DNA of 64,000 nt from Albula goreensis. Taxonomy: Eukaryota > Chordata > Actinopteri > Albuliformes > Albulidae. The DNA is taken from NCBI GenBank assembly GCA_022829145.1, contig CM040741.1, positions 62,061,047 to 62,125,046 of the forward strand. Reading direction: 5' to 3'. The position numbers and the translations under genes were made by a program. The notes under the pieces were generated by a model that searched no databases, had not been told where the DNA came from, and saw only the letters and a list, made by a program, of their open reading frames with translations. This document shows, piece after piece, positions 13,181 to 27,006 of this stretch. Position 1 is the stretch's first letter. Each line of letters opens with the position of its first letter.

Positions 13181-15954
13181 TCATTTAAGTATCCCCAAAC
13201 TGCCTGCATGAATTTCACATGGAGTTTCCTACTCAAACTCAATGTTTGCCAGCTCTCCTGCTGGACTGTGGTGTTATAAGAAGCAGCAGCTAATATCACA
13301 TGTATGAGAGGAGAACGCGTGCTTCCCTGTGCTCCAACAGTTTGATAGCACAGGCTGAGGTGGGGCTGTGGAACCAGTTATGCATTCAAAATATTGCAAC
13401 AGAAAGGGGGAGGAGCACAGACAATAAAGTAGGCATTATTGCCTGGGCTGGAAAAAAGATCTTTTTTTTATTTATTGCTCAATCCTATGGAAATTGAGGT
13501 TGCATTATCAGACACATTCTTCTTATTGCAAGAACAATACTGATCGGCAGGAGAGGGTAAATTTTACATTAATGTCATTTTGGTGCACTGATAGTGGGAA
13601 AAAAAACTGCAATGCCACTTTCTGCATTGATATTTGATGAGCAAAATATTGCTGTTTTAAATTGTTGAGTTAACACCTTAGTTGTACTCCCATTCTTGTT
13701 CTTGTTCTGAACTGAAGTGTGAATTGTTACATGAGTATCATTACAGCCATGCAAGTCATTCTGAACCACAGAAGCTGTCAAATAAATTAAAACAGAAGCA
13801 ATTGCGATGACAATCATATTAGCATGTGTAGTATTTTAATTAATAAACTGCTCATATGTTCATCACTAATAATGCCAAAATATCATGAAGTGTTTTATCA
13901 GTTGTGGTACAATTCAGATTTACCTGTTTAGTAAAAATGTAACTCGATCTGAGTTTTATCACCCAGGGACCTCTGCCTGACACTAGTCAGGCATTTGAAG
14001 AACATTCTATACAGCGATGACAAGCATAATGCTTAAAGCATCAGATAGCAATGAGAGCTAACTGTGCATACCAAGGAAAAAGTCCCAATGGCAAGATAAA
14101 ACTTCAAAATAATCTCTTCTTTTCTGATGTTTCATTGGAGGTCTCAGGGGGGAAACTGAGCACAGGAGAGAAAAATAAAGAAAAATAAGAGTTTATGGCA
14201 TGCTTCCAATTTTTTTCTTTTTTTTTTTCAAAGAAGATTTAGGGCTCTGCCTGTTCCAATTTATCAGTGTGTTTTAACCCATGAACTCTCACTCACTGCA
14301 AAAATATTTGTTGTCATTCCATACACAAATGGGAAAATAGCAGAGCTGCAAGTGAAGTTCAGACTTTAGCTAATGAGATTTTATTTTGTATCTGTCCCTA
14401 ATGTAGTGGGTACCAAGTGGAGGTTGGAGCGAGATTAGATCAGGATTAGTGAATCTCCACTAGCCCTAATACCTGCTGTACATCACATTTTTCTTTACTT
14501 GCCCAACGCCAATGCTAGATCTCCTGAAACACAGCAAATATACCATACATTCTGCCAATCGTAATGTATAGAGTGTGATGAGCTCGGGATTTTACCGTTT
14601 TAAAAGCACGGGGTTTGGGGCAGAGGGTTCTGTGGATTTCTTTAACATTAGATGAACTAGATAAGCCTTCGGAAAAAGTCATGTTTGCCGCTAAGCCCTG
14701 TGTGCTTACTGGAGATGAAATCAAGCGGTGTCCTAATTTGAGAGGAGGTTGTCCCTTCGGGGAAACGTATGGTATAGAAAAGAAATTCATGGAATTCTTT
14801 GCACAGGTCACAGACATACAGGGATGTTTCCATGAGTGTAAAGTATGTGGTGGAAATATATGGTGAACTTTAGATAGTTCTTTCCAGAAAAAGCTGTCCA
14901 TCTGAAGCACAGACCACACATACAGAAGTGGAGCTATGTATAATTCAGTACCCAATGGAAAGAGCTGTACACCTCACACAGTACGCACATTCCACTGTAT
15001 GTCTTTAGTTCACACACAAGTAAGCTAGCCTTTATGTAAGAGCCCTTTAGCCTGAGATCTATTGAAAATGCCACATTCTGTTTGGTTACACATCATTGGG
15101 AAGTGAGCAATGAAATGCTATGAACACCAAACAGAACCACAATAGCTTCCGTTGTTGTTGCACAGACAGAAAGCAAATACCATCCTATTGTTCTAGATGC
15201 CAACATAGTCAGGTATTGACACCAAAAAGAATTGTGAAGGCCATAAACATGCTGTCCTCCCTGTATAAAAAAGGAACGTTTAGGTGCTAAATCAAAAGGA
15301 AAGACTACAATTGTAAGAGATCAGACAGCACTTGCTCGATTAGAAAATTTCATGGTCCCACAAACGACACAGACGTGTGAGCATGCTGAGGAACGCTGTG
15401 TTTTCTGAGGGGCCATTACATTTTATTATTATCCAATTGTTGGCTGATTTCCTCCAACTAATTTGAAACAAATAGTTTCAAATTAGTTGAAAAAAGGCTT
15501 TGGCGAGACATGGAGAAATTTTTCATTCTGTAGGCAGATACTGCCAAGATGTGGTCGCAAGTGTGGTTATAAAATAATGAAAGATTGATGGCGCTCCACC
15601 CTATAGAGTAAATGGGAGACCTCAGATAAGCATTTTCTGCACCAGTGAATGCTCCTCTTCCAGAGCAACCCACAATTCCTCAAGTCACCTCAAGGTCATT
15701 TCTCTTGTACGTTGAAACACGTATGTGAAGTTGTACATGAACATCATACTCTTTTCTTACCGAGCGTGTTTTAAATGGTGTTTTTTTAATGGACATATAC
15801 TTCTCTATACATGGAGAATCAAGTCATTTTATCAGCATGGTTTTGTAAGCCCATTCAAACAACTTCAATTCCAATGGTCTTATGAAAAAGTAATACAGAA
15901 GAGAGAAGGTCCTTCAAAAAAGTAAACCGATGAAAGGAGCGTGATAAAACCGTT

Positions 15955-16100
15955 AGGAATAGGGCTCATTACTGAGAGACGGTGGGTTCAAGGTTGAGCT
16001 AGTCATTTAATGTGAATTGCTCCAGCAGGCCCACAGCTCATGTATCCACCTCTAGGAGATGATGCTATGAGGAAAATGTAAATCAACATAATTAAGTACA
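15955..16100 (+). mobile_element. Old SINE fragment (same family as 33212-33425)
   Basis: Contains gggttcaaggttgag (B-box-like) and then atgtgaattgctccagcag and cagctcatgtat, which follow the order seen in fish SINEs with the gagcaaggtacttaacctg body. It is strongly diverged and lacks the 3' tail. Confidence 0.45.
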
Positions 16101-17209
16101 TCTGCAAAGAAGATAAATAACATGAAAGTGGTACTCAGAAGAATAACATTATTCAGCATGAGGTTGCCAAAGTAGCTAGCGTCTGAATGAGACACAAATA
16201 GCCTTGTACAGCGTAATTGGAAGCTTTATCCATGTAAACAGCACAATGCGCGTGAGGGTGATGTATGATTTGTCTTATACATTGCTGTAACATTTTGGGG
16301 GGGAATAACATTCTTCTGTTCGGCGCAGTGATTGCAATGTTCCAAAGTAGGAGATCCAACATGTGAAAGACTCTAAACTACTGGGGGTCCAGGAAGGGGT
16401 TAATGCCTTGCTTTGTAACCTTCGCCCATGACGTCTCTCTGGAGTCGGAGGGGAAACATTGAACCCTGGGTGAACCCCCCCTCCGTCCTTTGATAGCTGT
16501 CTGCAGAGACTCTCCAACGCACAACACAAATGTATTATTGAAGCACCATCTGTTTCGCCTGACATTAATTCACTCCGGTATCCAGCACTTTCTGTCCACC
16601 TGCATTTGAAGATTGTACTCGTTATTAACTTCAATCACTTTGTATAATATCAATGACTGCTGTACACGGGTTCATCTCACAGGGAATTCAATATGTTCTG
16701 ATTTTTTTTTTCCATGTCAAATTTCAACCTGTGTTGATATTAAAATTTAGTTACTCAATGTGCACATGCATAATATATTTTCAATATGTTTATGTAACTC
16801 ATCAGTCTTTGATCCTCTGGAGCATACTTCACACGTTCTTGCAGTGTAGCTGTATTTGGAGGAAAGCTATATTGGGCTATTACTGAAGGCATATGCATAC
16901 ATTTCCTTCATTTATTACATCAATTTCAGAGTCAATTTCAATCAATCCTAATTTAAAGACATATGTAATATTTTGAATTAACTGCAAAAACTGTTCAAAG
17001 CATGCCAATCTATGAACAAAACTGTGCACCATGTATGAAGCTAACTGCAACACCTGATAATAAGACAAAGGTGCTGCAATTTTTCCCTGAGGGTTTTTTT
17101 ATCAACATCACAACTGACCTATGGACATGCCACCTAATGATCAGCATCATTACTTCAAGCCATTACATCAATCCTGCCACACCAGTTAATAAATCACTCG
17201 GTTGTCCGC

Positions 17210-17510
17210 ACGTCATAAACCCCCACCCCAAGCCGGCTATATTTGCAGAAGGGCCCTCAGGTGTGGGCCGTGGGCCCCTGTATTACGGCCACAGCAGGAT
17301 CAGTGGTCTCGGGCCTAGCTGGCTGCGTGTCTCTGGGAAAGTGGGAGAAACCAGAGCGCCTGGGAGAGACACGCAAACCCCCTTCCCCCTCCTCCGCAGC
17401 CCAGACCAGCTCGGCCCCGAGCTTCGCACGCGAAACCCTGGAGCAGTGAGGCGGCAGCGCTCTGGCGTCCCACCACAGGGCCGTCCCGCTGTGTGACAGG
17501 AATAGCTCTC
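17210..17510. other. Local GC-rich island in the desert
   Basis: About 300 bases clearly richer in G and C than the flanks, with several CpG (ctccgcagcc, cggccccgag, gcacgcgaaa). It has overlapping open frames on both strands, which is expected for GC-rich sequence. No protein family recognised. It may be an enhancer or an orphan CpG island. Confidence 0.4.
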
Positions 17511-20500
17511 ATCCAGGCCCCACAGAGAACGCTGAGCACTGCCAGACAGCAGAGAAAAAAAACAGCGAGAAAAAAATGCGCAACACGCAACAATGAATTG
17601 TTTACAGGCTCTACATACATACATATGTGACAGTAGGAGCTGCAGTCCCACACCATGAAACCGGATTGAGACGCAAACAGCGCTGCCAGAAATCAACATT
17701 ATACAGGAGCACCATAAACCAAACATGCTGGGATACTGTGTTAACAAAATTGGATTTTATTATGTGGTACCTCAATTCAATTTTGTGTAAATTTCACAAT
17801 AAATTGCTGCCAGATAAACTCCACCAATTTTTTGTCTATGGGGAAAATACAAAACTTTTCCTTTTATGCTTTCTTTACGTTTTTGGATGTTTTTCATATA
17901 TAGAATATTAATGCTATGCTATTACCACACAAAAAAAAATCACAGAAAAAAACACTTAAGCTATGTTTGTGGGGTATATTTAGGGTACAAGAGTGAAATT
18001 ACAAGCAGAAACGCAGCTGGGACGTCATTTTTTCCATGGCACAATAAAACAAGTTTTCAAAAGGGACGCTCTAAATCAAGAGAAATCAGTTTTCGAACGG
18101 TTGAATGAAACATAAAATAAGTGGGAGAGAATACATTCAACCCTGAACCCAGAAGCCCAATGAGAACCAGTGCTGTTTCTAAATTCCCCAAAGTTTCCTC
18201 TCCTGCCCCGGTGCTGTTGAGCCTGATTCATAGTTTCCTGCCTCAGCTGTAACTTTTTTGTGCCCCTTTCTGAGAACGAGTGAGTGCACTCTAACCCTTA
18301 ACAGGAAGTCTGAACAGGCAAGCCTTTTATTTCTGTTTTTAGCCCCATCATATTAATGGATATTGAGGTCAGCCATTTCTCCCAGTCATTGGACAGCCTG
18401 TATATTCTCTATCCACTAACACCAGCCCTAACTTGGGCATTGTTGCTGAAGACCCAACAGACAAACCTAAAAGGATAACATTTAAGTGGGTGCGCTTCTT
18501 CAATTTTACATCAAGTACTCAATGCGGGACTACCTATGGAGAACAAGTATTGAAATTAATATTGGTTTTAGGATCAAGAATTCTGCTGTAATTCTGATAC
18601 TGAACATTTGGAAGCAGTATTCCCAACAGAATAAAGCAAATGCTTGAAAAAAAAAGACAGAAGGACAAGCATGCGACAGAAGTTCAGGGAAACAGAAATA
18701 GCTGACATTTTTATTCCGTTTTTTATCCCCAGCAACAGTGGTAAGACAGTGTTGGAGAGATGGCTGCATTCTGTTTCTTAGATGGAGATTCTAATTTTGG
18801 TGATTAGGGATTCTAAGATCTGTCTGGCTAATTAGCATAGATGAAGCAGAGGAATCAAGTGAAAACTGGCAGTGATGAATGCTTGCATCAATCAGTCTGT
18901 TCACAAAGACTTTTAATTGGATCACAGTATTGAGCCTACGAGCCATATGCATGGCATGTAATAGAACACAAAAGGATTCATCAATGCAATACAGTACGCT
19001 ACACTGAGTGCAAAAGTGCAGTCATTTTGATTTATTGAGTGCAGAAACATTGACTTAATTTGTCACATATTCCTTGATTAAACTCCAGGAAAGCTCTGTG
19101 GCATAAGCCCTATGCAGTGTACAGCATAATGAGGAACAACTAATACATCTGCGACGTTCACATCGACAACGTATTTGTCATGGGAGTGTTCGTATGGAAA
19201 CATCTGTACTTAAATGTCTAGTCAGCTTTTCCGACATATCTAATTTCAGAGCGTGGGTACATTACGTTCTCCTTGAGCGTAATGTTGATGATACACTTGA
19301 CATGTGCTCTCGCTTGGAACACAGACTTAAATGATCATAGCCTCCATTTCTTTGCTGGGCTGACTGCATTGCCTCATTCCTTTTGAGGTTTTCTTGGTGG
19401 GGAAACTCCCTTTTACCAATGACTACACTGTACATCCAAAGCCAAATCCACCCCGCCCCTTTACAGCCAGTGTAGCCCTGCTGATTGCATAAGGCTGCAG
19501 TTGCATAAGGATGTTACATGGTATGCCACCTCATATAAAGCCACATTAATGACTTAACAAAGATTGAACGCATCGCATCATTTATGACATTAATATTTAT
19601 GCTTTGCCCGTACAATGAACTGTATCAGCGCTATTAATTAACTGAAAATACTTGTGGTGATGTTTCACACTGGCACAATGCATCATTTTAAAACTTGGTA
19701 GGATCCTACATAGTTCATCGAGATGTGATTAGTCCCAGCTGACCTTAGCTTTAGTAACAGGCAGTTGAGGACTTATGCTTGTTTTTCTGGGTATTGCCTT
19801 TCATTGCCAGAACACTCAGGGTTATACACTTTACTCCTTATAGGATTTTCTGCTCGTCCTCGACCCTGAGCTTGCCCCTGACATTTTAGAATGAAAATAT
19901 CACTGAGGGCCACAGTACCTTCACCCAGCACTACAACATTCTTCATTGCAGTTTAGAGTGTTTTGATGGAAGCATATTTCAGGAAACCTCTTTAAACGGA
20001 CAAACAGCACAAATGTGTAAACATAGTGATGCGTAAGGTTAGCATATGGATTTACTACATATACTGTCAATAAATGAGCCGCAAGGCAGTAGACACAAAA
20101 GGCAGATAAAATTCTCCCCCATTCTCAACAGGATGTCCTTGTACCTCTTCAATTCGTCTAAATCGGTGTCATGTTGACCACTGAGGGAGATTTTAAAATA
20201 TTTTCAGCTGAGAGCATGATGTTTGTCTTGGGGTTCTTGCTACAGCTAATCTGCACTGAAAACCAAGGACTTCCAGACACAGTCCAGCAGGGATGTTGTG
20301 TGTGTATAGAGTAAAACAAGGTTAGGCAACCCTGGTCTAAGAGGGGTAGAGATGTTCCATATAAACTTTGGATTGCACTGAGAATACTTGTAGCATTTCC
20401 TCCAACTCCTGCATATGGATTGACCAAGCCTACATTTATATGTATTTACGAGGTTCAAATGGAGCAAAAACTGGAGAGATCTGCAAGCAATCCAACATGG

Positions 20501-23500
20501 TTGCCTAACCTGGCATAAACCAATGATAAGACAATAAGGGACATGACTATTTCTTAAGCTCTTTGCTCCAGTATCACCCTATGATGTGACATTGTGAAAT
20601 GGTAACCACAGTGTAAGAGCTGTGCACAGGTGAAAGTGACAGTGAAAAGGAAACAGGTGCTACCATGAAAATAAAAAAGCAATAAAATCTACATTAAATA
20701 TATCGAAATCACCGAGTGAGACTCACAAATAGGAACTGTAATATAGAGAGCAGGATGGGATCTGTCTGTTTAATCTTTGTGTCTGAAACAGGTTTTTGGC
20801 AGTTAATCCAAACATAATGAGAACACTATGGTGCTTTCTTAAATCTCAGGGAGAGAAAACAAAACCCCTTTGGGCTCTCCGCTCAGTGGAGCTATCTGAC
20901 ACAGAGGGCAAGTCCATGGAGGCAAGAGGGCAAACGTAGCATTCAACAAGCTGATTAGTGCGCTAGCCTGTAATCAGCCTGCCCTAGCTGGGAACATCTG
21001 CAGCCTACAGGCTTCCATCAGCACCAGGCCTCGCTGGGTTACAGAGCGGCTGGGCCTCGCAAAACGCCAGAAGGGGATTGGACTGCTTTCCCTAGCTCAG
21101 GGGAATTACTGTAATTAAACTCACACACATCCGATCCTCAATGTTATGCCAACTGTACAATGCGTACGGCAAACATCAAGCACTGCTAATCACTTAAGTT
21201 GAGGACAGCAAAGTCATGGCTGATTTCATCACAAGGTGACCGAGGAGGCTTTTTTGGCGGATGGAGGGAGCATTCTTCTCCCCAGGTGTCTGGCCATTGA
21301 CTTACCTGGTGCTGTATGTTATTGTAGGTCAGGCTAGCTCCCTCTAGGGTGAATCCAATTTTATTCTGAGATTCTGCATGCATTTCAGTAGTATTAAAAG
21401 TATTTTTCTTTTGCAATGCATTGTGGGTTTGATTGGAAAGCTTGGAAAAGTTGCCACAGCAATGACGGATGTTGAGGTTTTTACAGTTTTGCAAAGAACA
21501 GGCTTGCTCAATCTAAAAGTGCAGCAAAAAATATGTTCTCTACAGTAATTTACATTTCTTATGTAGGCAGATATAGCATGTGTTTTATGAACCTTGAAAC
21601 TATGTATATGTCAAGGAAGCTGAAACAAGAATCAAAGCTAGCAGGTGTTCATGATGTATTGAAACTGTTGTCATTGGAAAACCATTAGCTTTGTCTCTTT
21701 TCAAGGGCGCCTTCTGTTTTTCCTTCTGTTTCATTGCAGTCATTTGGCATATACGGTATAGATAAGAAATCAAGCGCATTGTAGAAGGCATATGATGGAT
21801 ATTCTGTTGCTTTTTAAAATACTCTTGAAATTTGATCTTGTATCATTTCTGTTTTTGGTGACATGACTGTGATATATAGGTAGCCTGACAGCAGCAGGGG
21901 GAATTTAATTTGGCTCAGAATATTCTGCGTAGGATTGATTTTTGTTCCACCTGCTGCAGCATTCCGTCAGATAGATTTAGCACTGCCGAGCCAGGGATAT
22001 CTTCTTAGGTGAGACGCTCCAGAACATGACCCTGATGAGCTGTGACAGCGCTGGGGGTGGACAGTAAATTCTCCAGACTGGCAGAGCCAAAAAACTTTCC
22101 AACACAGCTCCATAACTATGGCAACTCCAATCATAAATATTGGCCGGGGGATGCCGCCAGGGTTTCCCTGAAACTTGAAAACAAACCCACCTCAACACAG
22201 ATGATTCAGAATCCCACTCCCATCTGGCAACAAACTGCCAATGTGATGAATGGATATCACATTTCTAATGCGCGATATTAATATGCATGTTCACCTGTTC
22301 CATGGTCTGACGTCTGCTACCGTCCAATCCTCAAAGCTGGGGAACTTTTTGGTATAATAAGACTTTTTTTCCAGAAAAAATATCAATTGGCCTTAATGAG
22401 AACTTAATGAGAAGGTTTTGATGAACTCTGTACTCATCTGGGCAAATGTTTACAGTCAAATGCCAAGCAAATACAACAGAAGATATTCGCCAGGTTCTGA
22501 ATTTCACTTGATTAACAGCTGCTGATTGCATGATTAAAGGTGCTACGTAGCAGGTCACCCAAATTCCCATGAAGTTAAACTTACTAACCATAAATCCTTC
22601 ATTTATTTAATATGCTGTGTTTTGGAATTTTGTACATGCATGTTCTGGTTTCCCTATAATTGACATGGAGGGTGATCTTAAGTGGAGGATACAGAGAACC
22701 AGATATTTACCAACAGTAATATCCTTGAGACTGTTCCGCCTGTCTACTCCATTTGAGTCGTAGCTTAATATTTTTTTCTTTCTCTGTTGAAATGCGAAGA
22801 CCGTAACATCCTTTCACAAAGGACAGGCACAGTCATTTGACAAACACACCCCCTACGGCTCACCCAATCAGTACGTTTTATTGCAACTCCAGCTGCAAGG
22901 AAGATGACGTGACCCACAGCGCTGGCAAGGTGACCCCGACCCAGAGAGAAATCTCATGCTAAGTTGTGCCTCAGTGGCTCCTTGCGCACTCAAAGGGAAA
23001 TTTCATCTCCGCACTGCTGGCATTGCAAAACAGATTATGACACAAATAACTGGGGTGTTTTGGGTCTCAAATGATGTGAATATGCTGGAGACAAAATTAC
23101 ATAACTAATATTAGAATACTCTCAAAATAATAATTCCCTGTACTCTGACTGTTTTCATTGTGCCTAGGACATTATGTCTAGAGTGGCCCGAATCACAGGA
23201 ACATTGAGATTGAGATATTAATTCCAGGATATGCCTCTTGACTTTGTGTTATGACACACAGACATGAGGGCTTCCCAGTCAGCCATAATTTAGACTGGTA
23301 TTAATGACAAGCAAGCTGCACCTGCTTTCCCTTTCCAAATATCCAGTTCCTGTTTGATGTGGGAAAATGAGGCTGGATTCTAATATCCTTTAATATGAAC
23401 TGTGAGCACCAACAATGATGCTAGTATATATGTGCTAGTATTGATATAATGAAAGCCATCCAGTCACTGAACACAGCAAGGCTTGTCAAAGAAAAAGCTA

Positions 23501-26404
23501 GACAACAGCATTCTAGCATATACTGCGTGCAGGAATTTCAAATTTTTATTATTTTTTCAAACCGCTGTTGGTCAAACCGCAGATACCAAACCCACTGATA
23601 AGGCTGTATATATATTCATGTGACGGGTCCAACATGTTTTAATAGCCTGACATACTGTTGATAGTGATTCCTTTTCAAAAATAAGTAGGGCACAGTGACC
23701 CAGGACTTCAGAGAGATGAGCCAGAGAATTTTTTGGAACACTGTGTTCTGCTGTACTGAATTTCAGGGGTCCATGGCTTGGCAGCACCTGTTTACAAAAA
23801 TGGAATTTTAAAACTGCCAGACTTACCTGGATGCAATGACAGGCAGTTTATCTGGCCAGTCTGAGCGAAGGCAGACTGTGGTAGTATTGGTATCAGAAAT
23901 CAAATGGAGGTACCTCAGTGAACAAAATGAACGGTGAAGCTAGGAGACATAAAACAGTTTCCTCCTGTCAATATCAGCTTAGCATTTTGTTTGCAATCAA
24001 GCCAATTAACTTCAAAATCATCTTTAATCTGTACTTTGGTGCCCTGTTTCTTTCATAAATAAACAGATAAATAAAAGAAAAGCTCAAGGGTTAATTTAAT
24101 AAACTGGACAGACATCTTGAAAACCAAAACAAAATCGACAGTTACTGATATGAATATCACATAAGCATTTGCTTTTATCTGTTTAATAAGATCATACATG
24201 TTTATATAATATGTTCAGTCAAACAAAGGAAGTCGAGAGCATAATTGGCTGTGTTCTATTCATATGTATTCTACTCCACTCCTCTTTATGAGGAAATATG
24301 TTTTTGATAATGTGCTTCTAGGAAATATATCCCATGTAACACAGTAATATCTATCTTCATAATATTCAGTAGGTTAATGATCGTGGTCCCTTTGATTGGA
24401 GAGTTGATTCCCTAGACATTCCACAAGGTAAAGGTTAACACATATGTGACACATTTAATAGGAGTTCAATGGTGACAGTGCCAATCAATTACATTGTGGG
24501 TTTTGCTTGTATGATGATGGACGTGGTAATGAGCAGACACTGTGGAGCAATGGCATTGAGAGGTAACAAAGGGAAACAAAAGATGAAGGAGCATGAAAAA
24601 CCATTAAATCCATTAGTTATCGTTCTAGTTAGTAATACGGCAATGAAATACATAATGGTATACTAATGGAGAGAAGGTTAACTTTAAAGGACAAAGGTTG
24701 ATTATAAGATGGTGATTCAGAGCTGTCTGTCAAAATATACATATAAAATGAAAAAAGGTTAAAGAGAAAAATGCTTTGTGACCATAATAATTTATTAGAC
24801 AGACTGGCACTCATACTTAAGATAAAAATGTAGGTATACATCAACATTTCCCCAACAACATTACAGAAGCATGTCATTCTGTGCCATTAAGATGCAAATA
24901 GGAAGCGAATGGAGGGTAAATTGAGCGTGTGCATGATTGAGAATGGCACCAGTGTCAGATCATCTGACAACCAGCTGACAACCCTGGATGGATGAGGAGA
25001 ATTGGTGTATGGCCACATCAAAGTTCACCTGACAAGTGGCAAGTTGAATTCCATCAAAATGGAGGAGAATATAAAAAAAACACAGAGAGGAGCTGTCTTA
25101 TCCCTTTGGAGTGGTGAGGCTATTTATTGCATAGGGACCGTTTCATCAGGATGGAGGGAGAGAAGGTGAGGAGAGGTAAATACGGTCAGAAGGAGGTCTT
25201 CTTGAGCTTCGCAGGGCATGCCCCGCTAAGGAGATACCCTGATCCTGTCCATGGGAGGGATGGTCACGTCCCCTCCAAATCCTACAGGATGAGCTGGGAT
25301 CTGTCTGCGTGGAGAGAATGACATCCGCTCCCCTCTGCTTGACACGCACATCTGATGTCTCTTCTTCACAGCGCATTCACAATGCATGTAGTAGTTATGC
25401 TACATGTACATCTGAAGTCCAAGCTGATACGAATACGGGAATACATTGTAAGGAAATGAAATAAATGCTGTTCTTCACACTGAGGCAGTATGAAATACTG
25501 ACTGCCTCCCCATGCCACCAAATGACCCACAGTTCCAAATAAACATAATGTGGAATACAGAAGTATGAATACCACTAACCACACAGCATGACTGTAAGTC
25601 AGTTTAGAAAATATTGACTGAGAGAAAGTTCATTACCTACAATTCAAAGGCAGTGAAGATGAGAAAAATGTCAAAATAGGAAATGATAGTCTTACAAACA
25701 CAAATAGGCAGTTTGCTGCAACTGTAACAAAAACAAAGAGGTATAGAAGGTCTTGTATATCATAGTATAAAATACAAAGTTACTTCACTCAAATATGCAT
25801 TTGTTGAACTGATTTCAATGTAACAACTGAGTTCGCTGTTTGAATTCCATGCTCGTGTTGTCAGAATCACAGATTGTGTTCTTTTGGGTTTAATTTTCTT
25901 CCAGTGTAACATTTAATGTGCCTTGAATTGGTTTTGCATGGCTACGGCACGCAAGGCAAATCTCACCCGTCCCAGAGGATACAGAGTCAGCTGGGTCACC
26001 GAAACAGCTTCCATTTTACCGCACCTATTAGCCTCATTCGACACGCATCAGAGACCTGTACACAGATTGGAAAAACACATTCGTATTCAAAAGGCTTCGT
26101 TCTGACAGCAAGCTTCCTGCACAGACTGCAGCAGCTCTCATGCAATGCGCACCTTTAATGTACTGTGGAGCCCAGAGGAGGAAAGCTACTAAATTGAGCG
26201 TGCTTGGGACTGAGATTTGCAAGGGTTTCACGTTAGGTAACAATCAAGTGACAACCACGAGGCACGATGGGGATTACTGCAGCCACTTCAAAATTCACCT
26301 GGCAAGGGAATGGGGCAGAGAGAATTTCATTACATTCTTTTTATTCCACCAAGAAACAAAGCTTGATGGAAGTAATTTGATAAGAAGGTTATTCCGGAGC
26401 CTCT

Positions 26405-27006
26405 GGGTGCGTTTCCAATACTCAGATTTCATCTCCTCCAATCCTTCTCACTGGCACCTCGTCTCCTCTGTGCCCTGGAAACTCATCTATGTGTCCTCCC
26501 ACCCTCCACTGCTCCAAAAGGGCAGGAGACGAGGTTTAGCATCTTTAGCTTGCATCCTCGTCCCCTCCAAACGAAGGATACATGGATGTATCCTACAGCG
26601 GAAGTCTTTTCACATTTCGGGGTCATTGTGGTCACGACCAGTCAGATTAAAAGACCATCCCACTGAGTATTTCAGTACTTTGATCATTTACATTAATTTT
26701 AAAACTTTTGTTTTGCTTTTTCAAACATATCCACATTGATGCTATATATTTATATAGTCCAGAAGCATGATTGGCTTAGGTATCCTCAGAATCAGTCAAA
26801 GTTACTACTTCATCGATAGCCAACGTTGACTTTGATGATGGGCGAGTCGGATTAGCTGTTCCAATTTTCATTTCATCTCTTCCTTTCCTCCTCTCCCCTA
26901 CTCGTTTCTTCTCCTCCTTTCTGCCACATACTTCTGGGGTAGGAGACGAGGACTAGTGGATGAGGAGAGGAAAGGAGGAGACGGGATAGAGTATTGGTAC
27001 GTACCC
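26405..27006. mobile_element. Non-autonomous DNA transposon with terminal inverted repeats (about 600 bp)
   Basis: The left end GGGTGCGTTTCCAATACTC and the reverse complement of the right end (GGGTACGTACCAATACTC) match closely. The flanks share TCT directly outside each end, a possible 3-bp target duplication, which would suggest the PIF/Harbinger group. Inside, each half carries pyrimidine- or purine-rich subterminal motifs (ctcctttcc, ggagacgagg) in opposite orientation. No transposase frame is present. Superfamily is uncertain. Confidence 0.65.

Larger units (their letters stand above)
13181..26404. other. Gene desert, segment 2
   Basis: No gene recognised. It contains a SINE fragment (15955-16100) and a GC island (17210-17510). 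A GC-richer stretch at about 20920-21140 ends in a homeodomain-type aattactgtaatt and looks like a possible conserved regulatory element. The rest is AT-rich unique sequence. Confidence 0.6.

Noticed and set aside
14515-14955. 146-codon minus-strand open frame
   Set aside because: No domain or splice context, and a + strand frame overlaps it. Not supported as a gene.
25228-25255. Resemblance to the 5' part of U1 snRNA (ggagataccctgatcctg)
   Set aside because: Similarity covers only about 15-18 bases. The downstream stem-loops and the Sm site of U1 are absent.
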